64,000 bases of DNA, taken from NCBI RefSeq assembly GCF_003885045.1, contig NZ_RHJS01000002.1:2356001-2420000 (forward strand), given 5' to 3'. The translations under genes and the position numbers were made by a program. The first letter of the stretch is position 1; each line of letters starts with the position of its first letter. The notes beneath the pieces are model-generated. The model made no database searches. It saw only the letters and a program-made list of their open reading frames with translations, and had not been told where the DNA came from. Origin of the DNA: Schaedlerella arabinosiphila. GTDB taxonomy: Bacteria > Bacillota > Clostridia > Lachnospirales > Lachnospiraceae. Shown one piece after another: positions 41,655-49,922 of the stretch.

Positions 41655-42574
41655 AAGCCTGAACCCCTTCCTTTCCGGGGGCTGTTTACAGTGTTTGCTT
41701 TCATCACCGCCACGCAGATCTGAGAAAGGGTGGGTATCTCCACGGCGATGTCCAGTCCGGCCAGACGTTCCAGATCCCGGGTCCGGCAGATCCCCTCAAA
41801 CCCATAGGAATTCCTGCTCATAGAAAAAAGAACCTCCCCTGTCTGATCGGCATCCGATGCCTCCCCTTTTACCAGAACGTATTCTTCCTTCAGATCTTCT
41901 ACAAACCCTTCCTCTACGATCGTCCCATGCTCCATGATGAGGCAATAGTCCGTCACATTTTCCATATCCGCGATATTGTGGGTGGAAAAAAAGATCGAGC
42001 GTTCTCCGTCCCCCTCCTCCAGATAGTCCCGCATCCTGTCGCAAAGCTGCTCCCGCATGAGAGGGTCCAGCGGGGATGCGGGTTCATCCATGATCAAAAG
42101 CTCCGTATCCCGGGACAGCACTGCCGCCAGCATCAGCTTCATCCGGTTGCCGTCGGAAAGCTTTTTCACGCTCTTCGTCATGGACCGGCTGATCCCCATG
42201 TCTTCGCAGAGTTCCCGGAACCGTTCTTTCTGAAAGCCCGCAAACAGCAGCCCGCTGATTTCCTCCACCTGACGGATGGTCCAGTGGGGCAGATAATAGC
42301 TGCCTGGTCCCGTATAGCCGATCCGCTCCTGCACGCTGCCGTCCAGCTTCCGGCTACGGTCCCCAAAGTAGGACACCTCCCCCTGGAAATCCAGCCGGAT
42401 GCCGGAGAGTATGTTTAAAAGCGTGGTCTTACCCGCCCCGTTTTCCCCGATCAATGCCGTGGCAAAGCCCTTGGGAATCTCCAGTCTCGGAATCGAAAGC
42501 TGAAAGTCGCCGTATTTCTTATTCAGATTGCCTGCCTGTATTACGTTTTCCTGTTTTTGCTCTGTCTGTTTCAT
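41651..42574 (-). CDS. ABC transporter ATP-binding protein with degenerate signature
   Basis: 307 residues. ALIGENGAGKTTLLNILSGI Walker A is intact; Walker B is ELLIMDEPASPLDP. The signature helix reads KKLSDGNRMKLMLAAVL, that is LSDGN in place of LSGGQ, a change typical of the YtrB-type transporters. The H-loop STHNIAD is present. A C-terminal extension of about 80 residues has no domain assignment. With the GntR/YtrA-like gene upstream this resembles antibiotic- or envelope-stress-responsive operons. Confidence 0.85.
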   Translation of the reverse strand: MKQTEQKQENVIQAGNLNKKYGDFQLSIPRLEIPKGFATALIGENGAGKTTLLNILSGIRLDFQGEVSYFGDRSRKLDGSVQERIGYTGPGSYYLPHWTIRQVEEISGLLFAGFQKERFRELCEDMGISRSMTKSVKKLSDGNRMKLMLAAVLSRDTELLIMDEPASPLDPLMREQLCDRMRDYLEEGDGERSIFFSTHNIADMENVTDYCLIMEHGTIVEEGFVEDLKEEYVLVKGEASDADQTGEVLFSMSRNSYGFEGICRTRDLERLAGLDIAVEIPTLSQICVAVMKANTVNSPRKGRGSGL

Positions 42575-42613
42575 ATCCTCCCGCCCTTTCTGTTTGTCTG
42601 TATGTTCGTATCT

Positions 42614-43006
42614 TTATTCCGGTCCGTTATTTTGCTCCTCGCTCATGTCCAGCAATACCCGCAGCGTCATTTCCAGGTCACCTCGCGGCATACCTGCGAT
42701 CTCCGCGGCATGGATTGCCTCCGTCAGGGCTTCTTCCACCCGGCGCAGATGTTGTTCCTTAAGCATCTCGCTGTCCTGGGCGTTGACATAGAAGCCCTTT
42801 CCCTGGACAGCGGTCACCAGCCCCTCCGACGCAAGCTGCTCATACGCTTTCATCGTGGTAATGACACTGATCTTCAATTCCTTCGCCAGACTGCGGATGG
42901 AAGGAAGATACTCTCCCTCCTTCAGCCTGCCAGCCAGAATGTCCGTCTTCATCTGTTCCGCGATTTGCTGATAAATGGGTATCCCGGAATTTTGTAATAG
43001 CTTCAA
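42614..43006 (-). CDS. GntR-family regulator (YtrA-like)
   Basis: 130 residues from a TTG start with GAAGGTGG upstream. Winged helix GIPIYQQIAEQMKTDILAGR and LPSIRSLAKELKISVITTMK are the standard GntR N-terminus. The short C-terminal part is the YtrA subfamily, lacking a ligand domain. First gene of the operon with the ATPase and two membrane proteins, and expected to repress it. Confidence 0.88.
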   Translation of the reverse strand: MKLLQNSGIPIYQQIAEQMKTDILAGRLKEGEYLPSIRSLAKELKISVITTMKAYEQLASEGLVTAVQGKGFYVNAQDSEMLKEQHLRRVEEALTEAIHAAEIAGMPRGDLEMTLRVLLDMSEEQNNGPE

Positions 43007-43110
43007 ATCATCACCACCTTCATTTTATCTGTTTATATGTTATATATACACTATGACCAGATATTTGTCAATCATTCCAGGAAAAAATTCCACCTGTACG
43101 GTTGACCGAA

Positions 43111-43167
43111 GTTACTTTTCACAGGGTGTCGTGCACTTGCTGCACGGCGTCCGGCCAATAAAGTAAC
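43111..43167. repeat. Nested palindrome upstream of the GntR operon
   Basis: GTTACTTT (43111-43118) and AAAGTAAC (43160-43167) form an outer stem; inside, GGGTGTCGTGCA (43124-43135) pairs with TGCACGGCGTCC (43141-43152) allowing G-U. It looks like a small mobile palindrome or an RNA structure. The stretch 43007-43204 has no gene. Confidence 0.5.
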
Positions 43168-43204
43168 ATTTGCCATCATATCCAGCCCCTCGCCGGGCGC
43201 ACCG

Positions 43205-43249
43205 AAAAAAGCTGCGGTACAGACCCCAAAATCTGTACCGCAGCTTTTT
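43205..43249. terminator. Bidirectional terminator after the aminotransferase
   Basis: AAAAAAGCTGCGGTACAGA, an 8-nt loop and TCTGTACCGCAGCTTTTT form a perfect stem with A and T tracts at both ends. It lies 30 bp beyond the aminotransferase stop (leftward transcription). Confidence 0.85.
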
Positions 43250-43280
43250 ATGAAGCAGTATGAAAACAGTTCCTTACATT

Positions 43281-44567
43281 CTATAGATTTCCCAGCAGCT
43301 TGTCAATGCTGACCAGCTTTACGCTCAGCACAAAAATCTCTGTCGCCACCCTCAGCTCCTCCAGAGTCGGGTACGAAGGCGCGATCCGGATGTTGCTGTC
43401 TCTCGGGTCCTTTCCGTAGGGATAGGTCGCCCCCGCGTCCGTCATCACCAGTCCCGCTTCCTTTGCCTTTGCGACGATGGCCTTTGCACAGCCATCCATG
43501 GCATCAAAGGAAATGAAGTAACCGCCCCGGGGCGCGATCCAGGAGCCGATCTCCAGCCCGCCCAGCTCTTTTTCCAGGGTATTCAGTACCGTATCGAACT
43601 TGGGCCGCAGGATCTCCGCGTGCTTCCTCATATGCTGCACCATCCCGGATATATCTCCGAAAAATCTGGCATGGCGGAGCTGGTTCACCTTATCGTGTCC
43701 GATGGTCTGTACCCGCATCTGCTTGCGGATCTCCACCAGGTTTGCATCCGATGCCGCAAATGCCGCGATTCCGGAGCCCGGAAAGCTGATCTTGGATGTG
43801 GACGCAAACTTGTACACCAGATCCGGATTGCCTTCTTTTTTACATTCCATGAAAATCTCAATCAGGTAATCCTGCTTATCGTCATACAGGTGATGGATGC
43901 CGTATGCGTTATCCCAATAGATACGGAAATCCTTTGCCGCCGGTTTCAGGCATGCAAAACGGTGGACCGTCTCGTCCGAATAGGTGATTCCCTGGGGGTT
44001 GGAATACTTGGGGACGCACCAGATACCCTTGATAGTGTCATCCTCTGCAATCAGCTTTTCCACAATATCCATGTCCGGCCCGGTGGACGTCATGGGAACG
44101 GGCACCATCTCGATTCCAAAATGCTCGGTGATGGTAAAATGTCGGTCATATCCCGGAACCGGACATAAAAACTTCACCCGATCCAGCTTCGCCCAGGGTG
44201 TGCTGCCCATCACGCCGTGGGTCATGGCGTGGGAAATCATATCGTACATCACATTCAGGCTGGAATTTCCGAAAATAATGATGTTATCCTTCGGAACCTC
44301 CATCATGTCTGCCAGAAGCTGCTTGGCTTCCTGAATCCCGTCCAATACTCCATAGTTCCTGCAGTCAATACCTGCGTCACAGATCATGTCCGATTCTCTG
44401 TGCAGTACGTCCATCATTTCCATAGACAGATTGAGCTGTGCAATAGACGGTTTTCCCCTGGACATATCCAGATTCAGGTCTTTGGCCTTCACAGCTTCAA
44501 ACTCCTGTTCCAGTTCTCTTTTCAATGCTTCCAGTTCTTCCGCGTTCAACTCTCTGTATGACGGCAT
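43281..44567 (-). CDS. Aspartate aminotransferase (type Ig, PF12897 group)
   Basis: 428 residues of the fold-type I PLP family. DLNLDMSRGKPS at the N-terminus is the specific mark of this group. FGNSSLNVMYDM holds the phosphate-binding loop, WDNAYGIHHLYD the cofactor Asp/Tyr, and FASTSKISFPGSGIAAF the Schiff-base Lys; SNIRIAPSYP carries the carboxylate-binding Arg. Interconverts aspartate/2-oxoglutarate and oxaloacetate/glutamate. ATG 44567 with GGAGG is taken rather than 44582. Single-gene unit. Confidence 0.88.
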   Translation of the reverse strand: MPSYRELNAEELEALKRELEQEFEAVKAKDLNLDMSRGKPSIAQLNLSMEMMDVLHRESDMICDAGIDCRNYGVLDGIQEAKQLLADMMEVPKDNIIIFGNSSLNVMYDMISHAMTHGVMGSTPWAKLDRVKFLCPVPGYDRHFTITEHFGIEMVPVPMTSTGPDMDIVEKLIAEDDTIKGIWCVPKYSNPQGITYSDETVHRFACLKPAAKDFRIYWDNAYGIHHLYDDKQDYLIEIFMECKKEGNPDLVYKFASTSKISFPGSGIAAFAASDANLVEIRKQMRVQTIGHDKVNQLRHARFFGDISGMVQHMRKHAEILRPKFDTVLNTLEKELGGLEIGSWIAPRGGYFISFDAMDGCAKAIVAKAKEAGLVMTDAGATYPYGKDPRDSNIRIAPSYPTLEELRVATEIFVLSVKLVSIDKLLGNL

Positions 44568-44588
44568 AATCTCAACCTCCAAACTTAA

Positions 44589-44675
44589 GGAGCTGTCATG
44601 AAATACTATTGGTATCTGTTTTTACAATCGCCAGGAGCTGCCTCCTGCTTCTCAATACTATTTCGTGACAGTTCC
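44589..44675 (-). promoter_or_regulatory. Structured leader hairpin of the aminotransferase gene
   Basis: GGAGCTGTCATGAAATAC...TATTG at 44589-44611 is inverted at 44653-44675 with 20 of 23 positions matching; CAGGAG/CTCCTG (44632-44647) forms an apical stem. It occupies the leader between the promoter at 44703 and the start codon, and its end touches the ribosome-binding site. Confidence 0.55.
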
Positions 44676-44702
44676 TGACTCACCAACTTGTCACCGTTTG
44701 CT

Positions 44703-44731
44703 ATTGTATATAATTTTCGGCAATTCGTCAA
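44703..44731 (-). promoter_or_regulatory. Promoter of the aminotransferase gene
   Basis: Leftward TTGACG (44726-44731), 17-bp spacer and TACAAT (44703-44708), giving a leader of about 130 nt. Confidence 0.7.
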
Positions 44732-44863
44732 GAAAAAACTGCTCTGTTGGAGTAAAGTAAGGTGAAAGAACTCTATTTTTTGAAAAAAATTTTAAAATTC
44801 ATTCACACATTTCCCGAATCCACATATTATGAACTGTAAACAATCAATTTGGAGGATTTCAAA

Positions 44864-45133
44864 ATGAGTGATTTAAGCGCAACAAACTGTGGATGCGGAT
44901 GTGAAAATTCCTGTGGCGGCGGTCTTTTCGGAGGCGGCGGAAACAATTCCTGTCTGTGGATCATCCTGCTGCTGATCTTCTGCGGCGGATGCGGCAACGG
45001 CTGCGGCAGAATGAGCGACGGCTGCGGATGCGGCAATGACAGCTGCCTGTGGATCATCCTGCTTCTCATCTTCTGCGGCGGATGCGGCAATGGCTGCGGC
45101 AGAATGAATGACGGCTGCGGATGCGGATGCTAA
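44864..45133 (+). CDS. Cys/Gly-rich repeat protein (chorion-like)
   Basis: 89 residues. After MSDLSATNCGCGCENSCGGG come two copies of a 31-residue unit starting CLWIILLLIFCGGCGNGCGR; each unit has a hydrophobic stretch LWIILLLIF flanked by Cys pairs. The 93-bp DNA repeats (from 44951 and 45044) are nearly identical, pointing to recent duplication. Databases label such proteins as chorion-like high-Cys; in sporeformers a coat or membrane-surface role is plausible but unproven. SD GGAGG. A CATATTAT sequence upstream could be a sporulation sigma -10. Confidence 0.75.
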   Translation: MSDLSATNCGCGCENSCGGGLFGGGGNNSCLWIILLLIFCGGCGNGCGRMSDGCGCGNDSCLWIILLLIFCGGCGNGCGRMNDGCGCGC

Positions 45134-45201
45134 TCTAACACGGTATCCTCTTGCGGAACGGCTGCCGGATGCAGCTTTTCCGTATCGTAAAATATTTCCC
45201 T

Positions 45202-45236
45202 CCCCGGTACCCTCCTTCGTACCGGGGAATTTTTTT
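45202..45236 (+). terminator. Terminator of the Cys-rich gene
   Basis: CCCCGGTAC (45202-45210), 8-nt loop, GTACCGGGG (45219-45227), then AA and seven T. Confidence 0.88.
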
Positions 45237-45315
45237 ATACTGACAGAAGATTTTTTTTGCCGCCTCGGCGCCCTGCTCCCGCTCTGTTTCCGTTTTTTAT
45301 GCGGGCGCCTGCCCT

Positions 45316-45477
45316 TCATGTCCTGTTTTTTGTTTTCTCCCGGGTATGCTCCCGCCTTTCCTGGCTGTCCTTCTTGGAAAGACAGTCCTCCATGCCCTGG
45401 CCCATCCGTTTTCTGCGCATGCAGCCTTCGTCAATCTCGTAGACCGCGTTTCCGTCAATGATCAGTTTCGGCCTCAT
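45316..45477 (-). CDS. Small basic hypothetical protein, 53 residues
   Basis: ATG 45477 with GGAGGAG upstream to TGA 45316. Starts MRPKLIIDGNAVYEIDEGCM, then a strongly charged helical tail (KKDSQERREHTREKTKNRT). The N-terminal IIDGNAVYEIDE pattern followed by a Cys recurs in unannotated Lachnospiraceae proteins as far as I recall. It faces the Cys-rich gene convergently. Function unknown. Confidence 0.55.
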   Translation of the reverse strand: MRPKLIIDGNAVYEIDEGCMRRKRMGQGMEDCLSKKDSQERREHTREKTKNRT

Positions 45478-45654
45478 GGATTCTCCTCCTGGCGTTCATT
45501 CCCTATTATTGTATGATCTCCATGCATAAAAAGGAACACCGCCGCGGCACACAGTCCTGTGAACAATGGCCGAACCGTAACATAATTCCACATTTTCCTT
45601 CATATACATATTCGTAAAGAAATTCCCGTGATACATCCCTGTTCAGGAGCGCTT

Positions 45655-46365
45655 ATGGAAAAAAAAACGTCCACACCCATGACGCCGTTCGACGAATGGA
45701 CCGTCCCGAGAGAACTTCATATCCTGAAACTGCTTATTCCGTACACTCCTGCCGCCTCACAGCAGACATTGGGGATTCTGGTCAAAATCATGGAGCTGCA
45801 GCATACGTTTCAATATTTTCAGCAGCAAAAAAATGCCCTGCACAGCCAGGAAGCTTCCGCCGGTTTTTCTTCCCCCCTGGATATGCTGGAAGAAATCGCC
45901 CCCTATCTCCCGCCTGAGCAGGCGGAAATGCTGGGAACCTTCCGCAATATGATGAATATAATGGATATGGTACAAATGATGCAGGAATTTTCCGGCGGCA
46001 TGGAAACGGATTTCGACCCATCCGGCAGCCCGGACAGCGAAGCTTCCTCCGGAAACGGCGCCGGATGCCGGGAAGGGGAACCGTCCTTTGGCATGTTCGG
46101 CGGCGGATTCGATCCCATGCAGCTTATGATGGGAATGCTCTCCCCGGAGCAGCAGGAAATGTTCCAAATGTACCAGACCATGTTCTCCCAGCCTGAGGAA
46201 CCGGCTGCAGCAGAAGCGAAGGAACAGGACTCCTCTTCCTTCTCCCGGTTCGAAGAATATGCTGCGGATACATTTGAAGAAACGGCCCGGGAGCAGCCAG
46301 AAGAATGGATGCAGGATGATCTGCAGATGCAAGATATAGAAAGGATGGATACAAACTATGAATGA
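45655..46365 (+). CDS. Hypothetical Met/Gln-rich protein
   Basis: 236 residues starting MEKKTSTPMTPFDEWTVPRE. ATG 45655 has CAGGAG upstream; a GTG at 45628 has none. The middle is helical and Met-rich (LGTFRNMMNIMDMVQMMQEF; DPMQLMMGMLSPEQQEMFQM), and the C-terminal 60 residues are acidic. No signal peptide or membrane helix. It overlaps the next gene by eight bases. No family recognised; likely cytoplasmic and oligomeric. Confidence 0.65.
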   Translation: MEKKTSTPMTPFDEWTVPRELHILKLLIPYTPAASQQTLGILVKIMELQHTFQYFQQQKNALHSQEASAGFSSPLDMLEEIAPYLPPEQAEMLGTFRNMMNIMDMVQMMQEFSGGMETDFDPSGSPDSEASSGNGAGCREGEPSFGMFGGGFDPMQLMMGMLSPEQQEMFQMYQTMFSQPEEPAAAEAKEQDSSSFSRFEEYAADTFEETAREQPEEWMQDDLQMQDIERMDTNYE

Positions 46366-46642
46366 ATGGATGAACAACCCCCTGTTACATGATATTGACC
46401 CGGTCAAGCTGGACTTGATCCAGAAGGCGGCCGCCCAGGTTTCCGGAAAATCCGGGAAGGAGCTTGCCCCCGTCATGCTGGCTCTGATCACCAGCGCCAA
46501 CCGGCAGAAGATCCAGTTTTCCCAGGAGGAGATCAGCCTGATCCTGGGTATCCTCAAAGAAGGAAAATCAAAAGAAGAACAGGCCCAGATCGACCGGACA
46601 ATCCAGATGGTCACCTCCCTGATCCAAAAGAATACGAAATGA
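46358..46642 (+). CDS. Hypothetical helical protein coupled to the Met-rich gene
   Basis: 94 residues: NPLLHDIDPVKLDLIQKAAA, GKSGKELAPVMLALITSANR, FSQEEISLILGILKEGKSKE, ending QMVTSLIQKNTK. Three or four amphipathic helices, no motif recognised. It starts inside the end of the Met-rich gene (ATG 46358), so the two are translationally coupled and may form a complex. truA follows on the same strand. Confidence 0.65.
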   Translation: MNEWMNNPLLHDIDPVKLDLIQKAAAQVSGKSGKELAPVMLALITSANRQKIQFSQEEISLILGILKEGKSKEEQAQIDRTIQMVTSLIQKNTK

Positions 46643-46765
46643 AGCCTGGTTTTTCCAAGCCCGACGGTATATAATGGAATGCAGCCGATGTGCCGCGGAC
46701 AAAACGCGTTTCTGCCCTCAGGCGCACCGGCCAAAACCGCTTGGAATAAAAGGAGGACCGATACC

Positions 46766-47506
46766 ATGAAGAACATCCGACTGACCCTGGAATACGACGG
46801 GACCCGCTATCAGGGCTGGCAGTATCCAGGAATTAAAACGCCTTCCGATACCATTTCCGGCAGGATCAAAAGCACCCTCTGCCGGATGACCGGAGAAGAG
46901 ATTGAGCTTTTCTGCGCCGCGCGCACGGAGCCGGGCGTCCATGCCTCCTGCCAGACCGCAGGCTTTTTGACGTCCTCCCCTCTCTCCCCGCAGGAGATCG
47001 GGCGTATGCTGAATCAATACCTTCCCCAGGATATCGCCGTCCTCCAGGCAGAGGAGGCTCCAGAGCGTTTCCACGCTTCCCTGAACTGCCTTTCTCAGAC
47101 CTACATATACCGGGTCTGTACCGGAACCGTACCGGACGTATTCCGCAGAAAATATATGTACCATCTCCCCCGGACTCTGGACATCCCCGCCATGCAAAAG
47201 GCGGCTTCCAGTCTCCTCGGAACCCATGATTTCCGCTGCTTCTCTTTCGGAAAAACGAAGAAACGCAGTGAACGGGAAATCCGGCGCGCAGAGATCATCT
47301 CTCCAGGGGAGGGGGAATTCTGCATCGTCCTGGAAGCCTCCTCCTTCCTCCGCCAGATGCCCCGGCTGATCGCGGGCACCCTGCTGGAGATCGGGCTTGG
47401 CCTAAAAAAGGCCGAATGTATCCCCGCCATTTTATCCGGCCAGGAGCCGGCCGGAGCGCCTGCCCCCGCGCGGGGACTCTGCCTGACCGGCACCCACTAT
47501 GCCTGA
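46766..47506 (+). CDS. truA: TruA-family tRNA pseudouridine synthase lacking the catalytic Asp
   Basis: 246 residues with the TruA layout: IRLTLEYDGTRYQGWQYPGI, LNQYLPQDIAVLQAEEAPER, SQTYIYRVCTG, LLGTHDFRCFSF and FLRQMPRLIAGTLLEIGLGL. The active-site motif, normally RTDAGVHA, reads ARTEPGVHASCQ: the universally required Asp is Glu (codon GAG) and the next residue is Pro. ATG 46766 is fixed by AGGAGG. Either a reduced-activity paralogue or an RNA-binding derivative; a second, canonical truA is expected elsewhere in the genome. Confidence 0.87.
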   Translation: MKNIRLTLEYDGTRYQGWQYPGIKTPSDTISGRIKSTLCRMTGEEIELFCAARTEPGVHASCQTAGFLTSSPLSPQEIGRMLNQYLPQDIAVLQAEEAPERFHASLNCLSQTYIYRVCTGTVPDVFRRKYMYHLPRTLDIPAMQKAASSLLGTHDFRCFSFGKTKKRSEREIRRAEIISPGEGEFCIVLEASSFLRQMPRLIAGTLLEIGLGLKKAECIPAILSGQEPAGAPAPARGLCLTGTHYA

Positions 47507-47559
47507 GCCCTTATATTCCATGGTCAGGTCATTTGCAGCACCCACACGCTTTGTACTTG

Positions 47560-49509
47560 TCAGATCATCCATGCCCGGGCCCCATGATAGGCAATGAAGC
47601 TCACAATCCACGCGGCGGCTGTCTGGAACAGCACAAACGCCGCCGTCAGCTTTTTACTCTCCGTCTCCCTTCTGATGGCCGCGATGGCTGCCGTGCAGGG
47701 CACATACAGGAGGCAGAAGGTCATCAGGGCGCAGGCATTGGGTATGCCGAACCCCATCTCCCCAAGCGCACGCGCAAAGTCCGCCATCCCGCCGGCCGCG
47801 GTGATATTCTGAATCCCAAAGAGCACGCCGCAGCTCGATACCACCACTTCCTTCGCCGCGATTCCCGAGATCAGTGCTACGATGATCTGCCAGTACCCCA
47901 GTCCCACCGGCTCAAATACCGGCGCCGCCTGTCTGCCGATTGCAGCCCCGAAGCTCCGGCTCATATCCGTCACATAGCCCTCTGCTCCGAAATTCAGGAT
48001 CAGCCACATCACAATGGATGCAAGGAAGATCACGGTTCCCGCCTTTGATAGATAGTCCTTCACCTTCTCCCAGACATACAGCATAATGGACCTGGCATCC
48101 GGCGCCTTATAGTCCGGCAGTTCGATCAGCAGCATATGGTCCGTCCCGCTGGAATCCAGTTTAAAAAGAACCCAGGCCGTGACGCCTGCCGTCAAGATCC
48201 CGGTCAGATACATGGAATAACACGCCGCCATGGCGTATTTTCCGAAAAACATGGAGGAAAACAATACATACACCGGAAGCCTAGCGCTGCAGGACATAAA
48301 GGGCGTGATCAATATGGTCTTCAGCCTGTCCCTCCGATTCTCCAGCGTCCGCGAGGCCATAATGGCAGGAACCGAGCAGCCGAATCCCAAAAGCAGCGGA
48401 AGAAACGCCTTTCCGGAGAGTCCCACCCGGCTCATCAGGTCGTCCATGACAAACGCGGCTCTCGCCATATATCCGCTGTCTTCAAGATACCCAAGGGCAA
48501 GGAAGAGGATAAAAATGTTGGGAAGAAAGGTCAGAATCCCTCCCACACCGGAAATGATCCCGTCCACGATCAGCGACTGCAGCATGGGACTGACCTTCCA
48601 TGTCTCCAATAGAAACCCGGTCTCCCTCGAAACCAGCTCCAACGCCGTCTCAAAATATCCTTTCAGCCATCCGCCCACCGCAAAGGTGAGGAAAAATACC
48701 ATTGCCATGATCCCCAGAAAAATCGGAAGCCCCAGCCATTTTCCGGTCAGATATCTGTCCATCCGATCCGTCCGGTCCGGCTGTCCGTGCTCTGCTTCCA
48801 GCCCCGTTTTCGGCGCTGCTGCCATATCTTTTTCTCTTCCCTTCACAACCTGCAGCATGATATCCTCAATCACAGGGTAGTTCCCCTCCGCCGATGCGTT
48901 TTCCGCTCTCTGTGGGGCGTGGTTCTTTCTTACAGGCGGGGAAGGCGTCTCATATTCCTGATAACAGGACATGGCATAGAACAGCATGTCCAGCCCTGTT
49001 CGCTCCCTTGCGGATATGGCGACGCAGGGAATCCCAAGCAGCCTTGACAGAAGCAGCAGGTCGATCTCCAGCCCACGCTCTCTTACCAGATCCATCATAT
49101 TCAGCGCCAGCACCACCGGCTTTCCCAATTCCAGAAGCTGCAGCGTCAGATACAGGTTCCTCTCCAGGGAGGACGCATCCGCCACGTCCACCACCACATC
49201 CACCGCGCCGCTTTGGATAAATTCTTTTGACACCTGTTCCTCCATGGTATAGGAAGCCAGGCTGTAAACGCCCGGAAGGTCTGTCAGCCGAAACTCCCGC
49301 CCCTGCCAGGCCGCCTGCCCTTCTTTCTTTTCCACCGTCACGCCGGGCCAGTTGGCCACTTTTAAGTTGGCCCCGGTACAGGCGTTAAACAGGGTTGTCT
49401 TCCCGCAGTTCGGATTTCCGATCAGCCCTGCCCGGATCACTTTCTGTCCCGTCAAGCTGATTCCTCCCATCGCACCGGCTCCTTCCATCGCTCCGACTCC
49501 TCCCATCAC
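47560..49509 (-). CDS. feoB: Ferrous iron transporter FeoB
   Basis: 649 residues. The N-terminal G domain has AGLIGNPNCGKTTLFNACTG (G1), LTDLPGVYSL (G3) and LALNMMDLVRERG (G4), followed by a guanine-dissociation-inhibitor-like region, then the membrane domain with two Gate motifs (FLPLLLGFGCSVPAIMASRT and the C-terminal repeat). The start is uncertain: the first 14 residues are Gly/Met-rich, and an ATG at 49470 has a better-spaced AAGGAG. feoA lies one base upstream. Imports Fe2+ under anaerobic conditions. Confidence 0.95.
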   Translation of the reverse strand: MMGGVGAMEGAGAMGGISLTGQKVIRAGLIGNPNCGKTTLFNACTGANLKVANWPGVTVEKKEGQAAWQGREFRLTDLPGVYSLASYTMEEQVSKEFIQSGAVDVVVDVADASSLERNLYLTLQLLELGKPVVLALNMMDLVRERGLEIDLLLLSRLLGIPCVAISARERTGLDMLFYAMSCYQEYETPSPPVRKNHAPQRAENASAEGNYPVIEDIMLQVVKGREKDMAAAPKTGLEAEHGQPDRTDRMDRYLTGKWLGLPIFLGIMAMVFFLTFAVGGWLKGYFETALELVSRETGFLLETWKVSPMLQSLIVDGIISGVGGILTFLPNIFILFLALGYLEDSGYMARAAFVMDDLMSRVGLSGKAFLPLLLGFGCSVPAIMASRTLENRRDRLKTILITPFMSCSARLPVYVLFSSMFFGKYAMAACYSMYLTGILTAGVTAWVLFKLDSSGTDHMLLIELPDYKAPDARSIMLYVWEKVKDYLSKAGTVIFLASIVMWLILNFGAEGYVTDMSRSFGAAIGRQAAPVFEPVGLGYWQIIVALISGIAAKEVVVSSCGVLFGIQNITAAGGMADFARALGEMGFGIPNACALMTFCLLYVPCTAAIAAIRRETESKKLTAAFVLFQTAAAWIVSFIAYHGARAWMI

Positions 49510-49510
49510 G

Positions 49511-49738
49511 CTATTGCACCGCCTCCCTGATCAGAATCCGGTCGGCGATCTTCCTGCCAAGTGCAAACCGGGTTCCCCGGAATTTGACGATCACGGCCCC
49601 CTCTTTCTGATTGTTCAGAATCTCGACCCTTGTCCCCTTTGTAAGCCCCAAAGCCCCCATCCGGCGCTCCAGCCCCGGCTCCAGATGCATGTCCTCCACC
49701 TCGTAGACATGGTGGTCCCTCCCCTCCTTGAGCCGCAT
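49511..49738 (-). CDS. feoA: FeoA, ferrous iron transport accessory protein
   Basis: 75 residues forming the SH3-like FeoA domain: VEDMHLEPGLERRMGALGLT, KGTRVEILNNQKEGAVIVKF and ALGRKIADRILI. ATG 49738 is preferred because GGAGG then lies at a normal distance; earlier Met codons abut or precede the SD. FeoA interacts with FeoB, which follows after a single base. No Fur box was looked for systematically. Confidence 0.92.
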   Translation of the reverse strand: MRLKEGRDHHVYEVEDMHLEPGLERRMGALGLTKGTRVEILNNQKEGAVIVKFRGTRFALGRKIADRILIREAVQ

Positions 49739-49827
49739 CTTCATCCCTCCTCCGCTGAGATTTTCCGATCCTGCAGATCTCTTTCCTATATAAAATATAT
49801 TTCCGAAATGAAAAAATATGAAAAAAA

Positions 49828-49868
49828 TGTTACGGTTCACAGCTTTTATCTGGCTGTGAACCGCAACA
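49828..49868 (-). terminator. Terminator of the glgP-malQ unit
   Basis: Leftward hairpin GCGGTTCACAGC and GCTGTGAACCGTAACA followed by seven T, between the malQ stop and feoA. Its arm sequence recurs in part in the potA-potB palindrome at 15089-15100. Confidence 0.8.
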
Positions 49869-49922
49869 AAAAATTGGTAACTTTTCCTGATATAATTTTT
49901 CCGGGCAATGCGAAAAGAATCG

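Noticed and set aside
44873..45319. 148-codon ORF antisense to the Cys-rich gene
   Set aside because: Composition (Ala/Ser repeats) is the mirror image of the Cys/Gly repeats; its ATG overlaps the stop of the 53-residue gene by chance.
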